From NCBI GenBank assembly GCA_017454915.1, contig JAFTCC010000062.1:1-64000 (forward strand): 64,000 nucleotides of DNA. The letters are read 5' to 3'. Each line of letters begins with the position of its first letter. Position 1 is the first letter of the stretch. This document shows, in pieces, positions 51,932-61,648 of this stretch. The position numbers were made by a program, and so were the translations under genes. The notes under the pieces are model-generated. The model saw nothing but the letters and a program-made list of their open reading frames with translations. It was not told the origin of the DNA and made no database searches. The stretch is from Paludibacteraceae bacterium. Lineage in GTDB: Bacteria > Bacteroidota > Bacteroidia > Bacteroidales > Paludibacteraceae.

Positions 51932-52990
51932 ATGGATTTAAGGCAAGAAAAACAGGCGTTATCGCATAGCGGCAGGGTGTTATATCTTGACGTGTTGAGA
52001 TGTGCCGCGATTTTTGCCGTGGTGGTGATACATGTTTCTTGCGATTATGATAGCCATGCTGGTGTGTCGGCATATGCAGGCGCCCTTTTCAATAGCTTGA
52101 GCCGTTGGTGTGTTCCGGTGTTTGTCATGATAAGCGGTGCGCTGTTTCTTCAGCCAGACAAGACCGTGAGTATTCGCCAGTTATTTTTCAAGTACATACT
52201 TCGCCTTGCTGCTGTTTATCTGGTGTGGGTTCTGCTTTATTCTTTTGCATTATATCCGCTATATCGCGCGATATGGCTTTTTGCAAAAGGTCAACCTGTC
52301 TGTTATGTCAGTTTCACTCGTCCAGAATGTTATTTTCATTTGTGGTTTCTGCCGATGTTGATGGGTGTGTACATAACGATACCTGTTTGCCAAGCAATTA
52401 TAAAGCATGGTGTGGCGGGCTACTTTTTGTTAGTTTGGGCATTTTTCAATCTTGTTCTGTTTGATGGTTTGTATGTCCCCAAATTCTTGCACATTCCCTA
52501 TGTTTTTGCAGGCTTGATACGCCCCGAGATGATGACGGGCTATTGTGGTTATTTTCTGCTTGGGGCATATTTGTCGCAGAGGGAACCGACACGCCGTGAA
52601 GCCATAATGGCTGGAAGCGCGGCTGTTATCGCAATGCTGATAACACTGGCTGGAAAACTTGTGCAGGGAAAAGTCTTTCATGAGTATTTAAGCCCAAACG
52701 TGATGCTTATGTCAGCAGGCGTTTTTGTGGCTACTCAATATTTCTTTAGCGTCAGAGGGACAGAGCATAAGGTATTGGAGCGTTTTACTCGTGCGGTGCG
52801 TCCTGACGTTTTTGGCATCTACCTCATTCACTTGTTTTTTATCTATCTGCTTAACCGTGGTTTATTGCTTCCTCACAATGGCTGGGCTTGGGTGGCGATA
52901 CCTTGTGTTTCGCTGCTCGTGTTCATGCTTAGCTGGCTATGCGCAAAAGTGTTGCGAAGGATTCCGTATGTCGGTTATTTTTGCGGTTAA
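51932..52990 (+). CDS. Acyltransferase family 3 membrane protein
   Basis: The 352-residue integral membrane protein has about ten predicted transmembrane helices and the family 3 (PF01757) start: RVLYLDVLRCAAIFAVVVIHVSCDYD, with the conserved Arg and the catalytic-type His in VVIHVS (quoted in part). These enzymes acylate sugars, peptidoglycan or lipids, often at the cell surface. It follows the lysozyme gene by 29 bp, suggesting an envelope-related operon. Acetylation of peptidoglycan or surface glycans is plausible but not shown. Confidence 0.85.
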   Translation: MDLRQEKQALSHSGRVLYLDVLRCAAIFAVVVIHVSCDYDSHAGVSAYAGALFNSLSRWCVPVFVMISGALFLQPDKTVSIRQLFFKYILRLAAVYLVWVLLYSFALYPLYRAIWLFAKGQPVCYVSFTRPECYFHLWFLPMLMGVYITIPVCQAIIKHGVAGYFLLVWAFFNLVLFDGLYVPKFLHIPYVFAGLIRPEMMTGYCGYFLLGAYLSQREPTRREAIMAGSAAVIAMLITLAGKLVQGKVFHEYLSPNVMLMSAGVFVATQYFFSVRGTEHKVLERFTRAVRPDVFGIYLIHLFFIYLLNRGLLLPHNGWAWVAIPCVSLLVFMLSWLCAKVLRRIPYVGYFCG

Positions 52991-53095
52991 GCGTGTTGAC
53001 TTAACCCAAATCGGTAGTTAAACAGGAATGTGGGCTCCTATCATAATGAAAATCTGATAAATCAATAAGTTTTTAATCCATGAAGTTTTTAATCC

Positions 53096-55084
53096 ATGAC
53101 AGTATGTATAGCGGAGAAGCCGTCGGTAGGGCGTGAGATAGCCAAGGTTCTTGGCGCCAACGATCGCCATGACGGGTATATGGAGGGTAACGGCTGGCAG
53201 GTAACGTGGGTATTCGGGCACTTATGCCAACTCTACGAGCCTCATGAATATCAAGAGCAGTGGCGTCGATGGAGCATGGACGTGCTGCCCATGATACCCG
53301 ACCGCTTCCGCATACGCGTGTCGGACAATGATGGCGTTCAGAAGCAATTTGAAATTATCAAGAACCTGTGTGCCAATGCTGATGCGGTTGTCAACTGCGG
53401 TGATGCAGGGCAAGAGGGTGAACTTATACAGCGTTGGGTGCAGCAGCAGGCTGGGGTGAAATGCCCGATACAACGCTTGTGGATATCGTCGTTGACAGAG
53501 GATGCAATACGCGAAGGTTTTCAGAACCTAAAGCCGCAGTCTGAGTATGACAGGCTTTACTATGCAGGCTTGATGCGCGCCATAGGCGACTGGCTGCTGG
53601 GCATGAACGCAAGCAGGGCTTATACTCTCAGGTATGGAGCCTACAAGCAAACGCTGTCGGTGGGGCGCGTGCAGACGCCAACGCTTGCTCTTATGGCGGC
53701 AAGACAAAGGGAGATAGAGAACTTTGTGCCACGTACGTATTGGGAGCTGAAAACTGTGTACCGCGAAACAGTGTTCAGCGCGATAATGGCCAAAGATGAT
53801 GAGGAGAACCCCGAGGCAGGCTCCAAGCCCGTGCAACAGGAGCAGGGGACCAAACATCAAGAAGAGTGGAATTTTGTCCCGCTGCCGCCCATACAGAGCG
53901 TGGAGGAGGGTGAGGCGCTGGTCAGTCGCCTTAAAGAAAAGCCTCTGACGATACTTGATGTGCAGAAAAAGCCCGGCAAGGAATATGCCCCCAAACTGTT
54001 TGATTTGACGAGTCTGCAGGTGGAGTGTAATAAAAAATTCGGTTTCACCGCCGAGAACACGCTCAACCTCATTCAGAGCCTATATGAGAAAAAGATAACC
54101 ACCTATCCGCGCGTTGACACAACTTACTTGAGCGACGACATATATCCTAAAGTTCGCGGCACGCTGCAGGGCATCGGTGGCGGCGATTATTACGGTAAAC
54201 TCGTTGCTCCGCTGCTCGGTATGTCGAGCCTGCCCAAGTCAAAGCGCGTGTTCGACAACAGCAAGGTGACAGACCACCATGCTATCATACCAACGGGCGT
54301 TCCGCCTAACGCGCTGACTGCTGACGAGCGGAAAGTCTTTGACCTTGTGGCAAGGCGTTTCATAGCCGCATTCTATCCCGAATGTAAAATTTCGACTACG
54401 ACTGTGCTTGCTGAGGCTGACAGGGTGGGCTTCAGAGTGTCGGGCAAACAGATTATTGAGCCTGGTTGGCGTGTGGTGTTCGACAAGGACAAAAATAAGG
54501 ACGAAGAAGAGCGCGCTGACGAGCGCGAGAAGACCCTTCCGTCGTTCGTCAAAGGCGAAAGCGGTCCGCATGACCCGCAACTGGCAGAAAAGCAGACCAC
54601 GCCCCCCAAACCCTATACCGAGGCGACACTGCTGCGGGCTATGGAAACCGCAGGCAAGACTGTTGACGACGAAGAATTGCGCGCCATGATGAAAGAAAAC
54701 GGCATAGGCAGACCAAGCACACGAGCTTCAATTATCGAAACACTATTCAAACGGCAATATATCATTCGCGGCAATAAGTCGTTGTCAGTTACGACATTAG
54801 GATTGAAACTCATTGATAGTATTCAGACCGAACTGCTCAAAAGCGCCGAACTTACCGGTCTCTGGGAAAAGAAGTTACGGCAGATAGAGTCAGGCGGCTA
54901 CGAGCCCAAACAGTTTATGGAAGAGCTGAAACGTCTTGCGCTCGAGGTAGTTACCGACTTGCGCTATGTGGGTTTGTCATGCCCCACTTGCCGACAAGGT
55001 ACGGTGGTAAAGGGCAAACACGCCTATGGCTGCTCCAACTGGCGCTCCGGATGCCAATACCGCGTCCAGTTCCCGTGGGAATAA
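53096..55084 (+). CDS. topB: DNA topoisomerase III (type IA)
   Basis: TopB cuts and reseals one DNA strand to decatenate DNA. The 662 residues show the Toprim domain (MTVCIAEKPSVGREIAKVLG, then VNCGDAGQEGELI), the catalytic Tyr337 in TTYPRVDTTYL, and a C-terminal four-cysteine zinc element (CPTC ... YGCSNWRSGC). Its neighbours are housekeeping genes and there is no integrase or conjugation gene, so it is probably the chromosomal copy. Just before the start, a 16-bp stretch ending in TTTTTAATCCATGA is directly repeated. No consensus promoter was found in the 105-bp gap. Confidence 0.93.
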   Translation: MTVCIAEKPSVGREIAKVLGANDRHDGYMEGNGWQVTWVFGHLCQLYEPHEYQEQWRRWSMDVLPMIPDRFRIRVSDNDGVQKQFEIIKNLCANADAVVNCGDAGQEGELIQRWVQQQAGVKCPIQRLWISSLTEDAIREGFQNLKPQSEYDRLYYAGLMRAIGDWLLGMNASRAYTLRYGAYKQTLSVGRVQTPTLALMAARQREIENFVPRTYWELKTVYRETVFSAIMAKDDEENPEAGSKPVQQEQGTKHQEEWNFVPLPPIQSVEEGEALVSRLKEKPLTILDVQKKPGKEYAPKLFDLTSLQVECNKKFGFTAENTLNLIQSLYEKKITTYPRVDTTYLSDDIYPKVRGTLQGIGGGDYYGKLVAPLLGMSSLPKSKRVFDNSKVTDHHAIIPTGVPPNALTADERKVFDLVARRFIAAFYPECKISTTTVLAEADRVGFRVSGKQIIEPGWRVVFDKDKNKDEEERADEREKTLPSFVKGESGPHDPQLAEKQTTPPKPYTEATLLRAMETAGKTVDDEELRAMMKENGIGRPSTRASIIETLFKRQYIIRGNKSLSVTTLGLKLIDSIQTELLKSAELTGLWEKKLRQIESGGYEPKQFMEELKRLALEVVTDLRYVGLSCPTCRQGTVVKGKHAYGCSNWRSGCQYRVQFPWE

Positions 55085-55127
55085 CACACGTTTATTTTGA
55101 TGTGTCAACGATTTGCATTTTTTTTCG

Positions 55128-55135
55128 TAACTTTG
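55128..55135 (+). promoter_or_regulatory. -7 box upstream of the CapD-like gene
   Basis: TAACTTTG lies 26 bp before the GTG start. The -33 element is not clear. Confidence 0.5.
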
Positions 55136-55161
55136 CAAGTTAAACAAAAACATCTACCACT

Positions 55162-57120
55162 GTGGCATTAAAAAATCTGCTGTTTCATCTTAAGAGTTCC
55201 GAAACGTTTACTCATCTGACGTCAATGCGCTATTTGTCGCGTTGGGTGTTGCTGCTGTTGGATATCACAATATGCGGAGTATCGGCATTGTTGACGCTGG
55301 TTCTCCTGCGGCATTTCAGTTCTGTTCAGTACGACATAAAGCCTATTTACGTTTTCACCCGCGGGCTTGCGCTTTTGGCGGCAGAGCTGATAGGGTTCTG
55401 GACGTTTCACACCTATGCTGGCGTGTTGCGCTACTCAGGATATATAGATGCCGTTAAACTGCTTTTGGCTCAATTGATTAGCATCTCTCTGCTGTTGATT
55501 TTGCATTTCATTTATTTGGCGATATATCACACAGAAGGCTTCTTTTTCACACCATTGTTTATCACGGCTTACGGGCTTATATCATACGTAATGCTTGTGT
55601 CGTTGCGAATGTTTGTTAAAGTGATATTCGACTACATGAACATTAGTCTTCAGGAGCAGAAACGTGTTGTGATCTACGGCATAGATCAGCAGGCGGTTGC
55701 ATTGGCTAAGTTGATGCGCACGTCCTACAACAGTGCCAACCGGCTTGTCGGAATGATAGACATAGACAGAAACCAAGGCGTTAAAGACATATTAGGCAAC
55801 AGGGTATTTCAGAATGATGACAAGCTTGTCAGCAGGCTAAAAAAGCATCAGGTCAGTGCCATAGTGGTCCCAGACCGTAAAACCGCACAGCAGCATTCGG
55901 AAAGCCTTAGCGAGTTGTTGAGCAGCGGGTTCCAATTGCTTGTGTCGTCGGGTTTGGCAGACATGGGCAGAGGCTTGACCAATAGCGAACGGTTACAGTC
56001 AATGCGGATTGAAGACTTGTTGGAACGTCCCAGCATCAGCGTGAACCTGGATGCTGTTGAGCAACAGTTGAAAGGCAAGATAGTGATGGTTACCGGCGCT
56101 GCTGGTTCCATAGGTTCAGAGATAGTGCGCCAAGTTGCGGCATATCAGCCTCTGCTGCTTATTCTGCTTGAAGAGGCGGAAACACCCCTGCATGAACTGT
56201 CGCTGCAAATCAGGGAACTTTATCCGCAATTGAATTTCCTTGCCACGATAGCCGATGTGCGCAACAAGAACCGTCTTGAGCAGATTTTCAGACAATATAC
56301 TCCGCAGACCATCTATCATGCCGCCGCATATAAGCATGTCCCGCTAATGGAGGAGCACCCTAATGAAGCGGTGCTGACCAACGTGGGGGGTACAAAAAAC
56401 TTGGCTGACCTTGCGGTAAAGTACAAAACGGAGTGCTTTGTGATGATTTCGACCGACAAAGCGGTGAATCCCACAAACATAATGGGTGCGTCAAAAAGGA
56501 TAGCGGAAATTTATGTGCAGTCGTTGTTCCTCAAGCGTCAGGCAGACGGCAACAATGAGCAGCAGGCGACCACAAAGTTCATCACCACCCGCTTTGGCAA
56601 TGTGCTTGGATCCAATGGCTCTGTGGTGCCATATTTCAAGCGGCAGATTGAAAGCGGTGGTCCTGTAACAGTAACTCACCCTGACATAATCCGCTACTTC
56701 ATGACCATCCCTGAGGCTTGCCAGTTAGTGCTTGAGGCCGGATGCATGGGCAAGGGAGGAGAGATATTCGTGTTTGACATGGGCAAGCCCGTGCGCATTT
56801 TGGATCTTGCGCAAAAGATGATTCGTCTGGCGGGCTACGAACCTGGCAAGGACATCGAGATACGCTTTACGGGACTGAGACCGGGTGAGAAACTCTATGA
56901 AGAGCTCTTGGGCAACAAGGAAACGACATTGCCAACTGACAACAAAAAGATAATGATAGCACGTGTTCGCAAGAGCGATTTCGACACTGTGGCTCCGATG
57001 ATAGACAAACTGCTGTCAATAAGCCATGAGGGTAAGGAGTTCTTGACGGTTAAGCAGATGAAGAAAATCGTACCTGAGTTTATCTCTCAAAATTCGCCAT
57101 TCCAAGTTCTTGACGAGTGA
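55162..57120 (+). CDS. Membrane nucleotide-sugar epimerase/4,6-dehydratase (CapD/FlaA1 family)
   Basis: The 652-residue protein has four N-terminal transmembrane helices (about residues 25-140), a CoA-binding-like Rossmann domain, then a short-chain dehydrogenase domain with the NAD(P) motif TGAAGSIGSE near residues 312-321 and the active-site segment STDKAVNPTNIMGASKR near 430-446. The Met-x-x-x-Lys version in place of Tyr-x-x-x-Lys is typical of this UDP-GlcNAc 4,6-dehydratase-type group. It makes modified sugars for surface polysaccharides or glycoproteins. The start is a GTG at 55162 and panB follows 48 bp downstream. Confidence 0.9.
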   Translation: MALKNLLFHLKSSETFTHLTSMRYLSRWVLLLLDITICGVSALLTLVLLRHFSSVQYDIKPIYVFTRGLALLAAELIGFWTFHTYAGVLRYSGYIDAVKLLLAQLISISLLLILHFIYLAIYHTEGFFFTPLFITAYGLISYVMLVSLRMFVKVIFDYMNISLQEQKRVVIYGIDQQAVALAKLMRTSYNSANRLVGMIDIDRNQGVKDILGNRVFQNDDKLVSRLKKHQVSAIVVPDRKTAQQHSESLSELLSSGFQLLVSSGLADMGRGLTNSERLQSMRIEDLLERPSISVNLDAVEQQLKGKIVMVTGAAGSIGSEIVRQVAAYQPLLLILLEEAETPLHELSLQIRELYPQLNFLATIADVRNKNRLEQIFRQYTPQTIYHAAAYKHVPLMEEHPNEAVLTNVGGTKNLADLAVKYKTECFVMISTDKAVNPTNIMGASKRIAEIYVQSLFLKRQADGNNEQQATTKFITTRFGNVLGSNGSVVPYFKRQIESGGPVTVTHPDIIRYFMTIPEACQLVLEAGCMGKGGEIFVFDMGKPVRILDLAQKMIRLAGYEPGKDIEIRFTGLRPGEKLYEELLGNKETTLPTDNKKIMIARVRKSDFDTVAPMIDKLLSISHEGKEFLTVKQMKKIVPEFISQNSPFQVLDE

Positions 57121-57168
57121 GTAAACAATAATAATTGAATATTACAAAAATAAATAACAATAACAATC

Positions 57169-57987
57169 ATGTCAGTACATAGTGCAGCAAATCAGAAAAT
57201 AACTACGGTTAAAATTCAGCAGATGGCTGATAACCATGAGAAAATCAGTGTGGTAACCGCCTACGACTTTACTATGGCAAGCCTTGTGGAGCGTAGCGGA
57301 ATAGATATAATTTTGGTAGGTGATTCCGCCTCAAATGTTATGCAGGGCAATTCGACGACCCTGCCCATAACCGTTGACGAGATGATAACTTACGCCAAGA
57401 CTGTTGTTCGCGCATGCAGCCGTACAATGGTAGGCATTGACATGCCATTTGGAAGTTATCAGGGTGATACACAACTTGGCTTGCACAATGCGGTTCGCAT
57501 GATCAAGGAAACCGGCGCGGACTATCTCAAACTTGAAGGTGGCGAGGACATCATTGACACCGTACAGGCTATAATCAAAGCCGGAATCCCTGTTATGGGG
57601 CATCTTGGACTCACTCCGCAGTCGGTTAATAAATTTGGAGGTTACGGACTTCGCGCCAAAGAGGAAAAAGAGGCTAAAGAACTCATAAAGAACGCTCATA
57701 TGCTTGAGGAAGCGGGCTGTTTTTCGCTCGTGCTCGAAAAAATTCCCGCGGCGCTTGCCAAGCAAGTGGCGGATGAGCTTCGCATCCCTGTAATCGGAAT
57801 AGGGGCTGGAAACGATGTTGACGGACAGGTGCTCGTGTTGCAGGATATGCTGGGTATGAACCAAGGTTTCAAACCAAAATTCCTACGCGTATATGCCAAC
57901 ATAGGTGACCAGATAGTGGACGCTCTGCAGCGTTATGGGGCGGACGTGAAGTCAGGCGACTTTCCGAACCAGGATGAAAGTTATTGA
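57169..57987 (+). CDS. panB: 3-methyl-2-oxobutanoate hydroxymethyltransferase PanB
   Basis: PanB transfers a hydroxymethyl group from methylene-tetrahydrofolate to 2-oxoisovalerate, the first committed step to pantothenate and so to CoA and ACP cofactors. The 272 residues contain the TIM-barrel signatures VTAYDFTMASLVE, ILVGDSASNVMQG, MPFGSYQ, KLEGG, GHLGLTPQSVNKFGG and IGIGAGNDVDGQVLV. The length is typical. No other pantothenate gene is adjacent. It lies 48 bp after the CapD-like gene on the same strand and may share its transcript. Confidence 0.96.
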   Translation: MSVHSAANQKITTVKIQQMADNHEKISVVTAYDFTMASLVERSGIDIILVGDSASNVMQGNSTTLPITVDEMITYAKTVVRACSRTMVGIDMPFGSYQGDTQLGLHNAVRMIKETGADYLKLEGGEDIIDTVQAIIKAGIPVMGHLGLTPQSVNKFGGYGLRAKEEKEAKELIKNAHMLEEAGCFSLVLEKIPAALAKQVADELRIPVIGIGAGNDVDGQVLVLQDMLGMNQGFKPKFLRVYANIGDQIVDALQRYGADVKSGDFPNQDESY

Positions 57988-58069
57988 ATCGAGAAAAGTC
58001 GTGCCGAGTTTTACGGCTCGTCTTTCTGCTGAAATTTATAAATCGTAAATCGTAAAATCGTATAATAGT

Positions 58070-60259
58070 ATGGGTAATCTGCGTTTCAAAGCAGTGGAAG
58101 AAGCGTTCCGCAAGAAAGCTGTGTCAGTAAGTGCGCCGGCTAACAATCTTGACGAATACTATGGCAAGTATGTGTTTAACAAAAAGGCGATGTCCCGTTA
58201 TTTGCAGCCAGATATCGTTCAAGCGATAGGCGATGCCGTGCAGCATGGTAAGACGCTTGATGCCAATGTGGCTGATATTGTGGCATCTGCCATGAAACGC
58301 TGGGCTAAGGAACTCGGTGCCACACACTACACCCACTGGTTTCAGCCCCTTACGGAGGGCACTGCGCAGAAACATGAGTCGTTCATCGAATATGACGGGG
58401 AGCCAGGCGACAAAGTTATCGAGAGCTTTTCTGGTAAACTGCTTGTTCAGCAAGAGTCTGACGCGTCGTCGTTTCCCAACGGTGGCACACGCTCCACATT
58501 TGAGGCGCGTGGCTATACTGCTTGGGATCCGTCATCTCCGGCTTTCGTAATGGGCGATACGCTCTGCATACCTACTATTTTTATCTCATACACGGGAGAC
58601 ACGCTCGACATGAAGGCTCCATTGCTTAAGTCATTGTCGGCGGTGAACAAGGCTGCCACAGAGGTTTGCCGGATGTTTGACGCCAATGTTGACCATGTGG
58701 TGTCGTATTTGGGTTGGGAGCAGGAATATTTTCTTGTTGACGAGGGACTGTATGCCACACGTCCCGACTTGATGATAACAGGACGCACGCTGTTAGGACA
58801 TCTTTCAGCAAAGAACCAACAGCTTGAGGACCACTATTTTGGCGCTATTCCAAGCCGTGTTACAGAATTTATGAAAGACCTTGAGTTTGAGGCTTATAAG
58901 TATGCGATACCGCTCAAGACGCGTCATAATGAGGTAGCGCCAAATCAGTTTGAACTTGCTCCGATATACGGCGAAACGAACCTTAGCGTTGACCAGAACC
59001 TGATAGTTATGTCGCTGATGAAGCGTGTGGCGCGCCGCCACGGTTTCCGCGTGCTATTCCACGAAAAACCATTTGCCGGCGTCAACGGCTCGGGTAAGCA
59101 TTGCAACTGGAGTCTTGGAACGAATACTGGAGTAGGACTCTTTACCCCAGGAAAAACGGCAGCGCAAAACCTGCAGTTCGTTACATTCCTTGTCAATGCC
59201 CTAACCGCGGTTTATAAGCACAATGCCCTGCTCAAGGCATCCATCGCTTCTGCCACCAATGCTCATCGTCTTGGCGCTAACGAGGCTCCACCGGCCATAA
59301 TATCCGTGTTCCTCGGCAAGCAGATGTCTGAAGTGTTGGAAACCATAGCCGGAGCCACATCCGAACAGGCAATTGTGCTTGACGAAAAGAAAAAAATGTC
59401 GCTCGGCATAGCGCATATCCCTGAAGTGCTGTTAGACAACACCGACCGCAACCGCACTTCGCCATTCGCTTTCACAGGCAACCGCTTTGAGTTCCGTGCC
59501 GTAGGTTCATCGGCCAGCTGCTCGTCGGCATTGATAGCTCTCAACAGCGTCATGGCGGAGCAGTTGATGCAGTTCAAAGCCGACGTCGATACGTTACTCG
59601 CCAAAGGTAAAACGTTGCAGCAGGCGATTTTTGATGTGCTAAAGGAATATATCGCTGTAAGCCGTCCCGTACATTTTGAGGGTAATGGCTATTCTGATGA
59701 GTGGCAGCAAGAGGCTTGCAAACGCGGCTTGGACTGCGAAACGTCGGTGCCAGAGATATTCAAGGCGTACACTTCAGAACAGTCTGTTAAGATGTTCGAG
59801 CACCTCGGCGTGTTCAGCAAGGCAGAGTTGCATGCCCGCAACGAGGTCAAGTGGGAAACTTACACCAAGAAACTTCAGATTGAGGAGCGTATGCTTGCCG
59901 ACCTGACGGTTAACCACATAATTCCTATAGCCCTTCGCTATCAAAATATGCTGTTGGACAGCGTAACGAAATATCAGATAGCGTTCCCCAATAGGGATAA
60001 GTCAAGCAGCCTTGAGGCGCAGTTGACAGACCAGATTGCCAACCACACCACCAGCTTGTTTGCGCTTGTCAAAGAAATGAATGAAGCCGCAGCCGCCGCA
60101 GCTGCGTGCGCCGAGGGATACGAAATGGCAAAGGCATACCACGACAGCGTTCTGCCTTATTTCGCAAAAATCAGAAGTCATGCCGATGCGCTGGAACTCA
60201 TTGTGGATGACGAGATGTGGACGCTGCCCAAATACCGCGAACTGTTATTCATACACTAA
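58070..60259 (+). CDS. glnN: Type III glutamine synthetase
   Basis: This enzyme makes glutamine from glutamate, ammonia and ATP. The 729 residues match the long GSIII form common in Bacteroidetes, about 1.6 times GSI. Landmarks are YTHWFQPLTEGTAQKHESF, HEKPFAGVNGSGKHCNWSLG in the ATP/metal site (both given as landmarks), and NRTSPFAFTGNRFEFRAVGS. The upstream 82-bp gap contains three near-copies of AAATCGT just before the start and no consensus promoter. The stop overlaps the ATG of the RsmI-like gene by one base (TAATG), so the two are coupled. Confidence 0.96.
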   Translation: MGNLRFKAVEEAFRKKAVSVSAPANNLDEYYGKYVFNKKAMSRYLQPDIVQAIGDAVQHGKTLDANVADIVASAMKRWAKELGATHYTHWFQPLTEGTAQKHESFIEYDGEPGDKVIESFSGKLLVQQESDASSFPNGGTRSTFEARGYTAWDPSSPAFVMGDTLCIPTIFISYTGDTLDMKAPLLKSLSAVNKAATEVCRMFDANVDHVVSYLGWEQEYFLVDEGLYATRPDLMITGRTLLGHLSAKNQQLEDHYFGAIPSRVTEFMKDLEFEAYKYAIPLKTRHNEVAPNQFELAPIYGETNLSVDQNLIVMSLMKRVARRHGFRVLFHEKPFAGVNGSGKHCNWSLGTNTGVGLFTPGKTAAQNLQFVTFLVNALTAVYKHNALLKASIASATNAHRLGANEAPPAIISVFLGKQMSEVLETIAGATSEQAIVLDEKKKMSLGIAHIPEVLLDNTDRNRTSPFAFTGNRFEFRAVGSSASCSSALIALNSVMAEQLMQFKADVDTLLAKGKTLQQAIFDVLKEYIAVSRPVHFEGNGYSDEWQQEACKRGLDCETSVPEIFKAYTSEQSVKMFEHLGVFSKAELHARNEVKWETYTKKLQIEERMLADLTVNHIIPIALRYQNMLLDSVTKYQIAFPNRDKSSSLEAQLTDQIANHTTSLFALVKEMNEAAAAAAACAEGYEMAKAYHDSVLPYFAKIRSHADALELIVDDEMWTLPKYRELLFIH

Positions 60260-60960
60260 TGGCTTCGCTTTATCTCATCCCGACCACACTCGGCGACAAC
60301 AACTTCAGCCGCGTCTTGCCGCAGCACACTCTTGACGTGCTTCGCAGTGTCAAGTATCTTATTGTGGAGAACGTGCGCACCACGCGGCGTTATCTCAAGG
60401 CGGTTGACAAAGACATTGACATCGACGGGTTGACGTTCTACACCCTCAACCGTCATACCGACCCGGCTGTGATAGCGTCTTACTTGTCGCCTTTGGCTCA
60501 AGGTGAGGACATGGCAGTGATTTCTGAAGCCGGTTGCCCGGCAATAGCGGACCCTGGGGCTGACGTTGTGGCGATAGCGCAGCAAAAAGGCATCAAAGTG
60601 GTGCCGCTCGTGGGACCTTCATCTATTCTTCTCGCACTGATGGCAAGCGGGTTCAATGGGCAAAGTTTCGCGTTCAACGGCTACCTGCCTATCGACAATG
60701 TTCAACGACAAAAAGCCATAAAACATTTTGAAAACCGAGCGAGGACAGAACAGCAGTCGCAGATTTTTATCGAAACGCCATACCGCAATAATGCTCTTCG
60801 TGACGCTATGCTAACAACACTCGCACCGCAGACGAGGCTTGCTATCGCAACTGACATCACGCTGCCAACAGAAAGTATTTCTGCAAAAACAGTCATGCAG
60901 TGGCGTAAGGGACAGATGGAAGACATTAACCACCGGCCGTCAATTTTCATTATATATTAA
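60259..60960 (+). CDS. RsmI-like tetrapyrrole-methylase family SAM-dependent methyltransferase
   Basis: The 233-residue protein has the tetrapyrrole methylase fold used by RsmI, which 2'-O-methylates 16S rRNA C1402. It shows LYLIPTTLGD, ISEAGCPAIADPGADVV and VVPLVGPSSILLALMASGF. The start is set at 60259, where ATG overlaps the glnN stop by one nucleotide; a longer frame from 60217 lies inside glnN. Divergence from classic RsmI at the N-terminus (no SDAG stretch before the ISE motif) leaves the exact substrate uncertain. Confidence 0.85.
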   Translation: MASLYLIPTTLGDNNFSRVLPQHTLDVLRSVKYLIVENVRTTRRYLKAVDKDIDIDGLTFYTLNRHTDPAVIASYLSPLAQGEDMAVISEAGCPAIADPGADVVAIAQQKGIKVVPLVGPSSILLALMASGFNGQSFAFNGYLPIDNVQRQKAIKHFENRARTEQQSQIFIETPYRNNALRDAMLTTLAPQTRLAIATDITLPTESISAKTVMQWRKGQMEDINHRPSIFIIY

Positions 60961-61072
60961 CCCCGAACGGGCTATTGATATTTGGATATGTGCCCGGTTT
61001 AATAGACTTCCTTTTACTAATTTTCAACCCCGGTCGGTCTAATGACCGATTCTGGTTAAATACTAAGCTATT

Positions 61073-61438
61073 ATGAAAACAACAAAACTATTTATTGTGC
61101 TTTCGCTCTGTGTTGTGTTGCTTGGCGGATGCACTAAAGAGGCTTGGCAGGAAATGTATCTGTCAGACATACTGGGCACTTGGTCAGGGTATTCGTTAAT
61201 AGATTCGCACTATCTCACTGTTACTTTTGACAAAGACAAAAAATTCTCCTATCGACTTGATAATGATGCCGAAGTGGTTGGATCTTACAAATATGTCAGT
61301 GTAGGCGGTATGATTACGCTCATTCCCGTGGAGGGGGATGAAATAAAGTGGTACATTTCTGACCGCGAAGAGTATTCCATGAATATAATATGGCAATTCA
61401 GGACATTCAAAATGTCGCGTTCGGGACAATCGCACTAA
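61073..61438 (+). CDS. Small lipoprotein of unknown function
   Basis: The 121-residue protein has a lipoprotein signal: a hydrophobic stretch then LLGGC with the lipidated Cys20. The mature part is beta-rich (LGTWSGYSL, YLTVTFDKDKKFSYRLD, VGSYKYVSVGGMITLIP) and resembles small lipocalin-like Bacteroidales lipoproteins, but I cannot assign a family. It lies after a hairpin-rich 112-bp gap downstream of the RsmI-like gene and before the 73-bp tandem repeats. Confidence 0.7.
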   Translation: MKTTKLFIVLSLCVVLLGGCTKEAWQEMYLSDILGTWSGYSLIDSHYLTVTFDKDKKFSYRLDNDAEVVGSYKYVSVGGMITLIPVEGDEIKWYISDREEYSMNIIWQFRTFKMSRSGQSH

Positions 61439-61462
61439 TGAAATAAAATTGCTGCTCATTCG

Positions 61463-61640
61463 TTTGGCATTTCTCTCGTTTTTTCGTAACATTGGCTTCG
61501 CCGAAGTTACTGTCACTCGGAAATGCTCAAATAAATTTGGCATTTCTCTCGTTTTTTCGTAACATTGGCATTGCCGAAGTTACTGTCACTCGGAAATGCT
61601 CAAATAAATTTGGCATTTCTCTCGTTTTTTCGTAACTTTG
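61463..61640 (+). repeat. 73-bp tandem repeats carrying promoter elements
   Basis: Two full units (61463-61535 and 61536-61608) differ at only two positions, and a third partial unit (61609-61640) runs into the next gene. Each begins with TTTGGC and, 20 bp later, has TAACATTG in units 1 and 2 but TAACTTTG in unit 3. Within the full units GCATTTC/GAAATGC, GTAAC/GTTAC and GGC-TTC-GCC (GGC-ATT-GCC in unit 2) form nested inverted repeats. Confidence 0.93.
61609..61640 (+). promoter_or_regulatory. Promoter of the DUF6242 lipoprotein gene
   Basis: TTTG (61609-61612), 20 bp, TAACTTTG (61633-61640). The ATG is 8 bp beyond the box, so the leader is only a few nt. Confidence 0.8.
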
Positions 61641-61648
61641 TGGACGTT

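Noticed and set aside
53096-55084. topB as a marker of an integrated conjugative element
   Set aside because: No relaxase, integrase, tra or attachment repeats are nearby; the neighbours are housekeeping and envelope genes.
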